From: Planctomycetota bacterium
Lineage (GTDB): Bacteria > Planctomycetota > J058
DNA length: 36,174 nucleotides
NCBI GenBank assembly: GCA_003695705.1
Contig: RFHU01000398.1
Span: 1-36,174, forward strand
Direction: 5' to 3'
The notes under the pieces: generated by a model
Seen by the model: the letters and a program-made list of their open reading frames with translations, nothing else
Databases searched by the model: none
Told to the model about the DNA's origin: nothing
In this document: piece by piece, positions 20,207-28,728 of the stretch
Position numbering within the stretch: the first letter of the stretch is position 1
How the letters are laid out: the number at the start of each line of letters is the position of its first letter
Position numbers and translations under genes: made by a program

Positions 20207-21051
20207 GAGGCCTCCTCGCCCCCCAGCCTGACCCGCACGGAGCGAACGCTCAAGGGATCGCTCGCCGCAGGGAGCCGGCGGTCTGGGGGGCGGGAGCGGG
20301 TGCCTTCCTTCTTGCCGCCGCCTCCCGGCCTAGGGTCCGCCTCAAGGTGGACCATCGCCCGTCGCACCGCGGATCGACACGTACCGGAATTCAAACGCCG
20401 AGGACGCCCTCGAATGGGTGGATCCGGGTTCCCAAGCCGCCACGCCCTCGCGCCTCCGCGGATCGAACCGGCGCCAAACGGTCTTCCACGGGCCACAGCG
20501 CTCGGGCAAACCTCGCCAGGGTGCGCCCGTCCTGAGGATCCAGAACACTCCGTCCAGGAGCCTTCGCGGGTGCCGCGGCTTCCCCCCTCGTGTTGCAGGC
20601 CGCGGAAACAGGTCCCGGATCGACCGCCACCGCTCGTTCGTCAGCTCAGGACGCCCCGTCTCCCTCGGTGCCCTGCAGTCCCAAAGCGCTGCGCGGAGAT
20701 CTTCGGTTCCAAGACGCATGGCGACGCCGGCCCTGCAAGCCCCCCAGGGACGCACCCAGCACCGCACCATCGCGAGGCGGACCCTCGCTCGACGCGGACC
20801 TCGGTCCGGGCGCCCCCGGCCGAAGCGCTCGAAGGGCTCGAGCGCGACTTCGCCGACGGCCTCGCCCACCGACGCGCCCCAGCGGCCCGCGAGGAAGGGC
20901 GCCCCGCCCCCCGACGCCGACTCCTCCAACCCGAACCTCTTCGACGCCTTTCGCGGCGAGGGTCCGAACGCGGCGGCCTCCCTCTGCGCGCACCGGACGT
21001 GTTGCGGCGGTCGGTGGCCAGGCGTAGCATCGAGGCTCTCGTGGAGGGGGA
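20207..21051. other. Long intergenic region with a transposase relic
   Basis: These ~845 bases hold one recognisable item, the truncated IS5-type transposase fragment (20342-20719, minus). Otherwise I see only the promoter region of the gene at 21052 (TAGCAT at 21025-21030, GGAGGGGG before the ATG). I found no terminal inverted repeats or target duplications of an intact element. Confidence 0.55.
20342..20719 (-). pseudogene. Truncated IS5-family transposase (N-terminal fragment)
   Basis: On the minus strand, roughly 20470-20644 encodes the typical N-terminal domain of IS5-group transposases. It reads LTNERWRSIRDLFPRP, then a Gly/Lys/Pro/Arg stretch, LLDGVFWILRTGAPWRGLP and ERCGPWKTVWRRF. 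The homology stops at the RRFD region. What follows to the stop at 20342 does not resemble a transposase, and the DDE catalytic domain is missing. An ATG at 20717-20719 gives a 125-residue frame, but the first ~24 residues are not family-like. It is a decayed insertion remnant, not an active transposase. Confidence 0.8.
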
Positions 21052-22161
21052 ATGAAGCCGACACCGCTCTTGGCCGCAGCGCTTGCGCTCTGCGCGCCCC
21101 TCGCCTGGGCCCAGCCCACCGACCTCCCGCGCGGGATCTGGAAGCGCCTCCCCACGGACACGGCCAAGGCCTCTTACTACCTGTTCGAGCCCGTCGAAGG
21201 GGGAGTCCGCGGCGTCCTCCTCACCCCGCCCGAGGGCATGACCTGCGAGGTGGAACTGCGCCTCGAGGAAAGCCGCCTCGTCGGCGCCGCCACGTGGAAA
21301 GAGGAAGGCTACCCCGACCTCCAAACGCGCTGGGAATACACGCTGGAGGAAGCGGGTCGCCTGGTGGGCCGCAGCGAGTGGGTCGCCTGGGACGAAGAGG
21401 GCAAGGAATCGCGCGGCTGGGAGGACCACACCTTCGTCCCCGCCCCGGCGGTGGGACTGGTCACCTCGGGCGACGCCCCCGAGGCGCCCTTCGGCGAACC
21501 GGTGGACGACCTGGAATCGCTCGCCGGCGGCTGGGCCGGGCCCGGCGGCGCCTGGAAACTCAGCGTGGACGGTCCCCTGGTGACCCTGGTCCCGGTGGGC
21601 GACCACCACCCCGAGGCGCGGATCGCGCTCAAGTACGAGCGCGGGACCTTTCAAGGGCAAGCCACCCTCGGCGGGAACCAGCGCTGCCGCCTCGAACTCG
21701 CCTTCGACGAAGGCGCGTTGCGCGGACGCAGCACCTACGTCCAGGCGCCCGAACTGGGCGACAAGGCCCGGCACGGCTGGGCGCCCCTGGTCTTCACCCG
21801 CCTCGAACGCCTCGAGGCCGCTCCCCCCGCGCCCGAGGCCCCCGCGCCGGGCGAAGGAAGCCCGATCGGCGTATGGAAGCGCGACGACGGCCTCTACCTT
21901 CGGGTGCGCGAAGAAGGAGGCGAGGTCGCTGGCGTCCTGTGCGACGCCAGCGGACGGGCTCGCTGCCGCCTGCGTTTCGTCCAAGAGAACGGACTCTGGA
22001 TCGGCACGGCCAACTGGGGCGACCTTGAGACCCGCTGGGAACTCTCGGCCAGCGAAGACGCCCTCGTGGGACGCTGCGAGTGGGTCGACGTGCACGAGGG
22101 CCAAGTGGTCGCTCGAGGCTGGGGCGCCCGCCGCTTCGTCCGCCTGCGCGGGCTGCACTGA
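21052..22161 (+). CDS. Secreted protein of three tandem beta-rich repeats, function unknown
   Basis: The 369-residue product has a signal peptide cleaved after AWA (residue 20). The mature protein consists of three related ~90-100-residue units, at about 27-130, 155-255 and 272-369. Units 1 and 3 are clearest, starting GIWKR/GVWKR. They share L(R/E)LRLEESRLVGAATW / LRFVQENGLWIGTANW segments, T-RWE, then LVGRSEW / LVGRCEW and a RGW...F closing strand. Unit 2 is diverged (GGWAGPGG start, LRGRSTY). Each unit looks like a beta-sandwich or small barrel. I recognise no known domain. GGAGG precedes the ATG closely and a TAGCAT box lies ~22 bases upstream. Confidence 0.8.
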   Translation: MKPTPLLAAALALCAPLAWAQPTDLPRGIWKRLPTDTAKASYYLFEPVEGGVRGVLLTPPEGMTCEVELRLEESRLVGAATWKEEGYPDLQTRWEYTLEEAGRLVGRSEWVAWDEEGKESRGWEDHTFVPAPAVGLVTSGDAPEAPFGEPVDDLESLAGGWAGPGGAWKLSVDGPLVTLVPVGDHHPEARIALKYERGTFQGQATLGGNQRCRLELAFDEGALRGRSTYVQAPELGDKARHGWAPLVFTRLERLEAAPPAPEAPAPGEGSPIGVWKRDDGLYLRVREEGGEVAGVLCDASGRARCRLRFVQENGLWIGTANWGDLETRWELSASEDALVGRCEWVDVHEGQVVARGWGARRFVRLRGLH

Positions 22162-22204
22162 CCGCGGATCCTCTCCCCGGCAGGCCGCGCTCAGCGCGCA
22201 CGAG

Positions 22205-22235
22205 CGAGCGAACCGCACCCAAGGCCGTTCGCTCG
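22205..22235. terminator. Hairpin between convergent genes
   Basis: CGAGCGAAC (22205-22213) and GTTCGCTCG (22227-22235) pair in a 9-bp stem with a 13-base loop. It lies between the convergent stops at 22161 and 22263 and may serve both. Confidence 0.45.
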
Positions 22236-22262
22236 TGGACTCGAACGCCGCGCCGAGGGCGC

Positions 22263-23027
22263 TCAAGGTGCCCAGGGCGCCCAACCGGCGAGGTGCACCA
22301 GCTTGAGGACCAAGAGCACGGACAGGTGGAGGCCCAGCCACGCGGCGGGGCCGCCCCAGCCGTAGGCGACGCCGGCGACCGAGCCGGCCGGGACCTCGCG
22401 TTCGTACGGGCGAAGGACGCCCCAGTAGACGAGCCCGGCCAGGGCCGCTCCCGCGACGCCGTCGGCCACGAAGTGCTGTTTGACGAAGCAGATCGAGGCC
22501 GAGATCGCCAAGGCCAAGGCCCCGGCGGCCAGGCCGTAGCGTCGGTCGGCGGTCCAACAGGCCAGCGCCGCGATGACCGCGATGGCCGCGTGAAGGCTGG
22601 GAAACAAGTTCAGGGGCGGATCCAGCGCGTAGTTCACCCGGAGCCCCCACTCGTGGAACACACTCGGGTCGAGGAGGGCAGGGTCGGCTCGCAGCCCCAC
22701 CGCGCTGACCGGGAACAGGAGCCACACCAGAACGCAGCCGGTGACCACGAGCGCGTACGCCGCGGCTACGCGGCGGAAGAGGCGTTGGCAGCGAACCGTG
22801 AACACGGGAATGAGCAGCGAGGTGTAGACGGTCACGTAGACCCACATGAAGGCGGGCACGAAGGGGATGGCGTCGTCGAGCGCCGTGCGCAGCGAACGGG
22901 CCCGGGCCGGGTCCTGGCCGGCACCGATGGCGTAGTAGCAGCCGAAGGTGTAGACGAGCAGCGAGGCCACCAGGGCGAGCTTCTCGCCCGGCCGACTGGG
23001 CAACGGGGCCGCGCGCGGGGCTTCCAC
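22263..23027 (-). CDS. PAP2 superfamily membrane phosphatase (PAP2_3 type)
   Basis: The 254-residue product is a multi-pass membrane protein (about six helices) with the PAP2 catalytic motifs near NLFPSLHAA (PSxxH) and VKQHFVADGVAG (HxxxD with a preceding basic residue). These motifs are closest to the PAP2_3 group that includes inositol-phosphoceramide-synthase-like enzymes. Family members remove phosphate from, or transfer head groups to, membrane lipids such as undecaprenyl or phosphatidate phosphates. The exact lipid cannot be read from sequence. Start is a GTG (23025-23027). The AAGGGA touching it is too close for a good ribosome-binding site, and TAGGCT (23035-23040) could be its -10, so the mRNA may be nearly leaderless. 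Confidence 0.85.
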   Translation of the reverse strand: MEAPRAAPLPSRPGEKLALVASLLVYTFGCYYAIGAGQDPARARSLRTALDDAIPFVPAFMWVYVTVYTSLLIPVFTVRCQRLFRRVAAAYALVVTGCVLVWLLFPVSAVGLRADPALLDPSVFHEWGLRVNYALDPPLNLFPSLHAAIAVIAALACWTADRRYGLAAGALALAISASICFVKQHFVADGVAGAALAGLVYWGVLRPYEREVPAGSVAGVAYGWGGPAAWLGLHLSVLLVLKLVHLAGWAPWAP

Positions 23028-23107
23028 TCCCTTCAGCCTAGCGCGGCTGCGTCCGATAGGTCCCCCAGAAGGGGAGTGTCGAGTTGCCCGAACACCGCCG
23101 GGGGCGC

Positions 23108-23113
23108 TATTCT
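23108..23113 (+). promoter_or_regulatory. Putative -10 box of the membrane-anchored protease gene
   Basis: TATTCT ends 6 bases before the GTG at 23120. If used, transcription would start at or next to the GTG, which argues against the upstream TTG (23084) as start. Confidence 0.35.
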
Positions 23114-23119
23114 CGCTTC

Positions 23120-24235
23120 GTGCGGATCTCGAAGCGCTTCGTGGCGGGCAGCGCCGGGCTGCTGGGCGCGGCCAGCCTGGGCATGCTGGGGGTCGTGGTC
23201 TACGGCCTGCGGGCCGAGCTCGCGCGAACCAGGACCGAACTTGCGCGGGTGCGTGCCGAGGTCCGCGACCGCGACGACGAACTCGCGCGGCTCGAGGACC
23301 AGGTCCGCGCCGTGGACCGCGGTCTGGGCGACGTGCGCCGCTTCGAGGCCGACGCTCGCGACCGCCTGCTCCGCGAGATCGAGATCCGCACGGGCAGCCA
23401 GACCGAGGCGCGGCGCCGCGAACTCGCCGCGCTCGAGGAGCGCCTGCGCGCGCTGCGCGAAGCCACCGAGGCGCACGAGCGGATGCTGGCCGCCTCCCGC
23501 GCCGATGACGACCTCGAGCTGCGTTACCAAGAACTCATGTCCCCCACGGTGCGGATCAACGCCCGCCACGAGGTCGGCTCGGGAACCATTGTCTGGAGCA
23601 AGAAGGTCGGCCGGAACGTGCGCACCTACGTGCTCACGGCCTGGCACATCGTGCAGGAAGATCCCTCCAGCGAGGGGACCCAGCCCCCCCTGGAGGTCGA
23701 CTTCTACGCCAACGGCAAGCTGGTGCGCACCGAGCCCGGCCGGACCGTCGCGCGGGAGGAGGCCCTCGACCTCGCACTGGTCGAGGTCCGCGGCTACCAC
23801 GTCTACGAGCATCAGGCGCGCCTCGCCACGCGGCGGGACCTCGAGGACCTGCGGATCTTCTCCAAGGTCTACGCCATCGGCTGCCCGCTGGGCTATTCGC
23901 CGCTGCCCACCTCGGGCGAACTCGCCAGCAAGGAGAAGGAACTCGACGGCAACCACTACTGGATGGTCAACGCACCGACCATCTTCGGCAACTCGGGCGG
24001 CGGAATTTACGACGCGCGCAGCCGAAAGCTGATCGGCGTGCTCTCCCGCATCTCGGCCTACAAGAACATGATCGACGTGGCCGTGCCCCACATGGGGCTC
24101 GTCACCTCGCTCGACGTGGTCTACGACTGGCTGGGCGGAACCCGCTACCGGTTCATCCTGCGCGACCGCCTGTTGGCCGAAGCCGGCGCCCTGCCGGCCT
24201 CGGCCAGCAAGCCCACCGCCGCGGCCGGGCGCTGA
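23120..24235 (+). CDS. Membrane-anchored coiled-coil trypsin-like serine protease
   Basis: The 371-residue product has an N-terminal membrane anchor (~7-30), a charged coiled coil of Arg/Glu/Leu heptads (~32-130), and a trypsin-2/HtrA-like protease domain. The catalytic triad is H176 (TAWHIV), D217 (DLAL) and S292 (FGNSGGGI). No PDZ domain follows, unlike DegP. It is probably periplasmic and tethered to the inner membrane, with the coiled coil setting oligomer state. A TTG at 23084 with GGGGAG seven bases upstream would add 12 residues; the GTG is preferred because it gives a clean signal anchor and sits next to TATTCT. A small ORF follows 11 bases later and is probably co-transcribed. Confidence 0.88.
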   Translation: MRISKRFVAGSAGLLGAASLGMLGVVVYGLRAELARTRTELARVRAEVRDRDDELARLEDQVRAVDRGLGDVRRFEADARDRLLREIEIRTGSQTEARRRELAALEERLRALREATEAHERMLAASRADDDLELRYQELMSPTVRINARHEVGSGTIVWSKKVGRNVRTYVLTAWHIVQEDPSSEGTQPPLEVDFYANGKLVRTEPGRTVAREEALDLALVEVRGYHVYEHQARLATRRDLEDLRIFSKVYAIGCPLGYSPLPTSGELASKEKELDGNHYWMVNAPTIFGNSGGGIYDARSRKLIGVLSRISAYKNMIDVAVPHMGLVTSLDVVYDWLGGTRYRFILRDRLLAEAGALPASASKPTAAAGR

Positions 24236-24246
24236 GGTCGACTCCG

Positions 24247-24468
24247 GTGAGCGAGCGCGACGACGACGAAGACCTCCTCGGCATCAGCGAGCGCATCGAC
24301 CGCCTTCAGCTCGGCAAGCTGATGCTCTCCGTTGGAAACTTTGCCCGCGCCCTCGAACTCCTCGAACCCCTCGTCGGGAAGTACGCCGGCGAAGACCCCG
24401 AGCGAGACGCCTTGGTGCGCGCGCTCGTCGCCCAGGCCCGCGCAGGCCTGGATGCCTCCGAAGCCTGA
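24247..24468 (+). CDS. Small acidic helical protein (single TPR-like unit)
   Basis: The 73-residue product starts at a GTG 11 bases after the protease stop. It begins with an acidic segment (SERDDDEDLL). One helix-turn-helix follows, RLQLGKLMLSVGNFARALEL with LLEPLVGKY, that resembles a single TPR motif. It then ends in a helical DPERDALVRALVAQARAGL. Its spacing and composition suggest a real gene co-transcribed with the protease, perhaps a partner or adaptor; that role is inferred only from position. No ribosome-binding site stronger than AGG is seen. Confidence 0.6.
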   Translation: MSERDDDEDLLGISERIDRLQLGKLMLSVGNFARALELLEPLVGKYAGEDPERDALVRALVAQARAGLDASEA

Positions 24469-24519
24469 GCTCGGCCCCCGCTCGGGAAGGGCGACCGAAA
24501 AGGTCTCCCCGGGGCGCGT

Positions 24520-24560
24520 CCCTGGGCGCTGCGCGTCGGCGCGCCCGGAGCAGCCCAGGG
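24520..24560. terminator. Inverted repeat between convergent genes
   Basis: CCCTGGGC (24520-24527) and GCCCAGGG (24553-24560) form an 8-bp stem with a 25-base GC-rich loop that can extend with a bulge. It lies between the convergent stops at 24468 and 24639. Confidence 0.35.
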
Positions 24561-24638
24561 GCCGGTGGGTCTCCCTGGCGCACCCGGCTGGGGTGGGGCA
24601 GGCAAGGACCGCACGCGGCGGGGGCCGCAGGAAGCTGC

Positions 24639-26009
24639 TCAGGGACGCCGCCAGCGCCCGTCCTCGTGCACGGCGCGGCCTTCGGCAGCGAGCTTCTCGA
24701 GGTGGGCCTGGGCCGCGCGGGCGGCGAGAGGCCACACCTCCGGCGGCTTGTCGTCGTAGGCCACGGGCAGAAGGGCCTCGACGGGCAGCGGCTCGGGGCC
24801 GAGGGCGGCCAAGACCTTCCGCTCGCGCATCCGCCGGTGTTCGATCAGGGCCGTCAAGGCGCCGCGGGGGTCGCCGAGGGGCGGCCCGTGGCTGGGTACG
24901 AGCAGGGGAGAGGGCAGGGCGCGCAGGCGAGCGAGGGATTCGAGGTAGAGGCCCAGCTTGCCCTCGGGGGGGTCGATCACGATGGTCCCCACGCCGGCGA
25001 TCATGTCGCCGGCGACGAGGATCCCGCTCCGCTCCTCGTGAAAGGCGAGGTGGCCGTCGGCGTGGCCCTCGCAAAGCACGGCGCGCAGGCGGCGCTCGGG
25101 CGCTCCCGGGCCGCCGGACAGGGCAAGGACCTCGCCGTCATCGACGCAGCGATCCACGCGCAGCCCTCGGCCCGCGAGGCGCTCGCGCGTGCGCCGGTGG
25201 GCGGCGACGGGCACTCCGAGCCGCGAGGCGAGACGGGCAGCTCCCCCGCAGTGGTCGGGGTGGTGGTGGGTAAGGAGCACCTCGCGCACCCGCCGTCCCG
25301 CGGCGCGATGCCGGTCGAGGAGTTCGTCGAGGCGCGCCTGCTCGTCCGCGTAGGGGGAGGCCGGATCGATCACCACCAGCTCGCTCGCCCCGGAGACCAG
25401 CACGCAGTTGGTGTGGGTGGCGGGCGGGAGGGTGGGCGTGCGCACGGGGCACAGCCAGACGCCGGCGGCCAGCTCCACGTCGCCCGGATCCACGCCGCCG
25501 GGCGGGTGCGCCGCGGCGACGCGCTCGGCGGCGGCCTCCAGCCAGGGAGCGAGGGCGCCCCGACGGGGTACGCGCGCCAGCGCCTCGAGGCTGACCCGAG
25601 TGGGAGGCGCCAGGAGGAGCTCGTCTCGCTCCCAGCGGCCGAGCGCGGACCGGGGGTCCGCCCAGGCCACGTCGTCGACTTCGTCGTCGCCCACCCGCAA
25701 CTCGGTGCCCTCCGGCGCGGCGGCGAGGAAGAAGTGCGCGTCGTAGGCCGCCGGGCTGACCGCCGGCGTGGTCCAGCGCCCCGCCGGGCGCAGGCACCCC
25801 GGATCGAGCGCGAGGCCGACCTCTTCGCGCGCCTCGCGCGCCGCCGCCTCGGCGGCCCCCTCGCCCGCCTCCGCCGCCCCGCCGGGGAACGCCCAGAAGT
25901 TGCCGAGGAAGAGGAGGCGCGGGGAGCGGTGCACCAAGGCCACCTCCACGCCGCTGGGTCCGGCGGCGGGGCGAAGAACGACCACGGTGGCTGCGAGGCG
26001 AGCGGGCAT
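24639..26009 (-). CDS. Nudix hydrolase fused to metallo-beta-lactamase-fold hydrolase
   Basis: The 456-residue product joins two enzymes. Residues ~1-190 are a Nudix domain with an intact Nudix box at 44-66 (G-x5-E50-x7-R58-E59-A-R-E62-E63-V-G-L) for hydrolysis of nucleoside diphosphate-linked compounds. Residues ~200-400 are a metallo-beta-lactamase fold with H248-x-H250-x-D252-H253, then [19 protein letters not shown] and VPSHGPP, giving a full two-metal site like LACTB2-type hydrolases. A winged-helix-like C-terminal segment follows ([11 protein letters not shown] to VHEDGRW), as in LACTB2. Substrates are unknown. The ATG at 26007-26009 fits the Nudix N-terminus; open frame upstream of it is ignored. 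TAGACT lies 8 bases before the ATG. Confidence 0.92.
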   Translation of the reverse strand: MPARLAATVVVLRPAAGPSGVEVALVHRSPRLLFLGNFWAFPGGAAEAGEGAAEAAAREAREEVGLALDPGCLRPAGRWTTPAVSPAAYDAHFFLAAAPEGTELRVGDDEVDDVAWADPRSALGRWERDELLLAPPTRVSLEALARVPRRGALAPWLEAAAERVAAAHPPGGVDPGDVELAAGVWLCPVRTPTLPPATHTNCVLVSGASELVVIDPASPYADEQARLDELLDRHRAAGRRVREVLLTHHHPDHCGGAARLASRLGVPVAAHRRTRERLAGRGLRVDRCVDDGEVLALSGGPGAPERRLRAVLCEGHADGHLAFHEERSGILVAGDMIAGVGTIVIDPPEGKLGLYLESLARLRALPSPLLVPSHGPPLGDPRGALTALIEHRRMRERKVLAALGPEPLPVEALLPVAYDDKPPEVWPLAARAAQAHLEKLAAEGRAVHEDGRWRRP

Positions 26010-26017
26010 CGAGGCCG

Positions 26018-26023
26018 AGTCTA
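26018..26023 (-). promoter_or_regulatory. Putative -10 box of the Nudix/MBL gene
   Basis: On the minus strand TAGACT lies 8 bases before the ATG, with a G-rich GGAGGGG just upstream of it. The spacing points to a very short leader. Confidence 0.35.
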
Positions 26024-26143
26024 CCCCTCCGGGTCCGGGGCGCCCGCGCAAAGCCCGCCTCCGCGTTCGGAACTCGCCTCCGCCGGTACCGTCCCGTGGC
26101 CCGGCACAGCGTCGCCAAGGCCTCCCTCCCCGCGCGACGCCGC

Positions 26144-26149
26144 TATGAT
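26144..26149 (+). promoter_or_regulatory. Putative -10 box of the YyaL-like gene
   Basis: TATGAT, a near-consensus -10, lies 15 bases before the ATG at 26165, with CGGAGG between them as ribosome-binding site. No -35 match is seen. Confidence 0.4.
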
Positions 26150-26164
26150 CCGCCCGGAGGTCCC

Positions 26165-28387
26165 ATGCGCCCACGGCAGCTCCCATTCCTCCTCGGGGCT
26201 TTGCTCCTCGAGGCTTCACTCCTCGGCTTCGCGCTCCCGGCGGCTGCGCAGGACGCCCCCGCCCCCAAGCACCGCAACCGCCTCGCCCACGAGAAGAGCC
26301 CCTACCTGCTGCAGCACGCCGACAACCCGGTGGACTGGCATCCCTGGGGACCGGAAGCCTTTGCCCGCGCCAAGAAAGAGCAAAAGCCGATCTTCCTCAG
26401 CATCGGCTACGCCACCTGCCACTGGTGCCACGTCATGGAACGCGAGTCCTTCGAGAACGAGGAGGTTGCCGCCTACCTCAACGAGCACTTCGTGGCCATC
26501 AAGGTCGACCGCGAGGAGCGCCCCGACGTGGATGCGGTCTACATGAACGCCGTCCAGGCCCTCACGGGGAGCGGTGGGTGGCCGCTGAGCGTCTTCCTCA
26601 CCCCGGACGGACGGCCCTTCGCCGGGGGAACCTACTTCCCGCAGCCCGCCCGCTTCGGGCGCCGGAGCTTCCTCGAAGTGCTGCGCGCGGTACACGACGC
26701 CTGGTCGCAGAGGCGGGCGGAGCTCGACGAGTCGGCGCAAGAGCTGACGAAGCACTTGCGCCGCGTCGAGCGGAACGATCCCACCGAGGCCGAACTCGGG
26801 GAACAAGCCTTCGTCGATGCCCTGCGGCAGCTCGCGGCGGCGTACGACGCCGCGCGCGGAGGCTTCCCCGGTCGCGGGCGCACCCAGTTCCCCCTGCCCC
26901 ACCTGTGCGGCCTCCTGTTGCGCATTCACGCCCGCAGCGGAGACGAGCGCTCGCGGGACATGGCCCTCCGCACCCTCGACGCCATCGCGCGCGGCGGGCT
27001 GCGCGACCACCTCGCGGGCGGGTTCCATCGCTATTCCACCGACCGAGAGTGGAGCATCCCCCACTTCGAGAAGATGCTCTACGACCAGGCAGGGCTCCTG
27101 CGCGCCTTCGTCGAGGCCTACCTGCTCACGGGCCGGGCGCGCTACGCCGACGTCGCCCGCGAGACGGCCGACTTCGTCCTCGCGCGCATGCACACGTCCG
27201 AGGGCGCCTTCACCTCGGCCTGGGACGCCGACAGCGAAGGGGTAGAGGGCAAGTGCTACCTGTGGACCCTGGCCGAACTGCGCGAGGCCCTCGGCCCCGA
27301 CGACGCGGAACTCTTCGCCGCCCGCTACGGAGTGAGCGAACGCGGGAACGTCCCCGAACGACGCGGAGCGAACCACCTCCAGATCGAGGCCAGCTTCCAG
27401 GAGCTTGCCCGCCGCTTCGACACGGACGAGAAGGTCCTGCGCGCGCGCGTCGCCGCCGCGCGCCGCAAGCTCCTCGCGGCGCGCGACCGCCGCGCCCAAC
27501 CCCTGCACGACGACAAGGTCCTCACCGACTGGAACGGCCTCGCCATCGGCGCGCTGGCCTACGGCGCGCGGGGCCTCGGCGAAGAGCGCTACGCGCGCGC
27601 CGCAGCCCAGGCGGCAGACTTCTTGCTCCGACGCCTGCGCACACGCGACGGCGCGCTCCTGCACCGCTACCGCGATGGCGCGGCCGGCATTCCCGCCCTC
27701 CTCGCGGACTACGCCTTCCTCGTCTGGGGCCTGGTCGAGCTCTTCGAGGCCACTTCCGAGGCGCGCTGGCTCGCCGCCGCCCGCGACCTCGCCGACCGCA
27801 TGGTGGCTTCCTACTGGGACGCGAAGGCCGGCGGCTTCTTCCAGACAGCCTCCGGCGAGCCGCTCCTCGTGCGGGTCAAACCGACCTACGACGGGGCGAT
27901 CCCCTCGGGAAACGGCGCGGCGGCCTACGCCCTCGCCCGCCTGGGCCACGCCTGCGGCGACCGCGCCTACACCGACCGCGCCGCGGCGACCTTGCGCTCC
28001 TACTCCCATAGCATTGCCCGCGCCGGGGGCTCGGCGCACGCCCTGGCGCTGTGGACCCTCGACCTGCTCCTCGGGCCGCTCCGCGAAGTCGTCGTGGCCG
28101 GGCCGCGAGATCGCCCGGCCACCCAGGCCCTCCTGGCGACGGCCCGCTCCGGGTTCCGACCGCGCACCCTCGTCCTCTGGCGTCCGGCGGAGCTGCCCGA
28201 GCCCCTCGCTTCGGCGGCCCCCTTCCTCGGCCCCCTCGTCGCCCCCGAGGGACGGCCCGCCGCCTACTTGTGCGAAGGCTACGCCTGCAAGGCCCCACGG
28301 GCCTCCGCCGAGGCCCTGCGCGCGGCCCTCGGCCCCACCGAAGTCCGTGCCCCCGCTCCGCCGCCGACTCCCGCTCGAGAACGGTAA
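26165..28387 (+). CDS. Exported DUF255/YyaL-type thioredoxin-like protein
   Basis: The 740-residue product belongs to the YyaL/SSP411 (spermatogenesis-associated protein 20) family. It has a thioredoxin-like N-terminal domain and a six-hairpin-type C-terminal domain related to glycoside-processing enzymes. Diagnostic motifs are [20 protein letters not shown], then the redox-like C85-H-W-C88 in [34 protein letters not shown] and GGTYFP. Later come [32 protein letters not shown] and [13 protein letters not shown]. Its biochemical role is not established. Unlike many homologues it starts with a clear signal peptide (cleavage after AAA at ~28), placing it in the periplasm. ATG 26165 with CGGAGG upstream is the start. 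Confidence 0.93.
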   Translation: MRPRQLPFLLGALLLEASLLGFALPAAAQDAPAPKHRNRLAHEKSPYLLQHADNPVDWHPWGPEAFARAKKEQKPIFLSIGYATCHWCHVMERESFENEEVAAYLNEHFVAIKVDREERPDVDAVYMNAVQALTGSGGWPLSVFLTPDGRPFAGGTYFPQPARFGRRSFLEVLRAVHDAWSQRRAELDESAQELTKHLRRVERNDPTEAELGEQAFVDALRQLAAAYDAARGGFPGRGRTQFPLPHLCGLLLRIHARSGDERSRDMALRTLDAIARGGLRDHLAGGFHRYSTDREWSIPHFEKMLYDQAGLLRAFVEAYLLTGRARYADVARETADFVLARMHTSEGAFTSAWDADSEGVEGKCYLWTLAELREALGPDDAELFAARYGVSERGNVPERRGANHLQIEASFQELARRFDTDEKVLRARVAAARRKLLAARDRRAQPLHDDKVLTDWNGLAIGALAYGARGLGEERYARAAAQAADFLLRRLRTRDGALLHRYRDGAAGIPALLADYAFLVWGLVELFEATSEARWLAAARDLADRMVASYWDAKAGGFFQTASGEPLLVRVKPTYDGAIPSGNGAAAYALARLGHACGDRAYTDRAAATLRSYSHSIARAGGSAHALALWTLDLLLGPLREVVVAGPRDRPATQALLATARSGFRPRTLVLWRPAELPEPLASAAPFLGPLVAPEGRPAAYLCEGYACKAPRASAEALRAALGPTEVRAPAPPPTPARER

Positions 28388-28502
28388 GGACCAGCCTCCT
28401 TCCCCGCGAACCGGCGGCAGCCTCCGGGCCGAGCGCGATGCGCGCGCCGAAATCATCGCCCGTCGCCGCGACCGAACGTTCCGCCACACCGCGGCGGCCC
28501 GG

Positions 28503-28518
28503 GTCACGCCAAGGTGAC
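28503..28518. promoter_or_regulatory. Inverted repeat, candidate enhancer-protein site
   Basis: GTCAC (28503-28507) and GTGAC (28514-28518) are separated by 6 bases, centred about 205 bases upstream of the start predicted from the sigma-54 promoter. Sigma-54 activators commonly bind such dyads 80-200 bases upstream. The assignment rests on symmetry and position only. Confidence 0.3.
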
Positions 28519-28687
28519 AGACCCTGCCTCCCAGGAGCCAGCGCGGCCGGTCTCCGGGGGGCGCCGGCCACGCCAGGACGTGGGTTGCGAAGCTCCTGCC
28601 CCGCCCCGGCGCGGCTCGACGAAGCGCGCTCCCTCCCCGCGCACGACTTGCGCGCACGGCAAACCGGCGGGGGAGCTCGCGCCGGCC

Positions 28688-28704
28688 CCGGCACGACGCT
28701 TGCC
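28688..28704 (+). promoter_or_regulatory. Sigma-54 (-24/-12) promoter of the CBS/PRT/S2P operon
   Basis: CCGGCACGACGCTTGCC matches the sigma-54 consensus YTGGCACGRNNNTTGCW at every core base. GG is at 28690-28691 and GC at 28702-28703, with the exact 10-base spacing between them. Transcription would start near 28715, two bases before the AAGGAGG ribosome-binding site of the first gene. No sigma-70-like boxes are seen here. Confidence 0.7.
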
Positions 28705-28728
28705 TCGCGGCAGCGCAAGGAGGACTCC

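Larger units (their letters stand above)
28388..28728. other. Intergenic regulatory region upstream of the sigma-54 operon
   Basis: No gene is supported in these ~340 bases. The 3' end holds a sigma-54-type promoter and a perfect AAGGAGG ribosome-binding site. About 200 bases upstream of the predicted start lie a GTCAC-N6-GTGAC inverted repeat (28503-28518) and a GAACGTTC palindrome (28474-28481), positioned as an enhancer would be. Confidence 0.55.

Noticed and set aside
20460-20469. GGTTCGATC on the minus strand, resembling a tRNA T-loop
   Set aside because: It is part of the transposase-like coding sequence (RRFDP), and no acceptor stem or anticodon arm can be built around it.
20641-22845. 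A 734-codon minus-strand frame across the three-repeat gene and the PAP2 gene
   Set aside because: Both real genes have signal or motif support; this frame shows none.
26010-26219. 70-codon N-terminal extension of the Nudix/MBL protein
   Set aside because: The extension is Arg/Gly-rich without family similarity. The ATG at 26009 gives the conserved Nudix N-terminus and lies behind a TAGACT box.
28051-28728. 226-codon N-terminal extension of the DUF2267-CBS protein
   Set aside because: It overlaps the YyaL-like gene and the promoter. The ATG at 28729 has a perfect ribosome-binding site and begins the DUF2267 domain.
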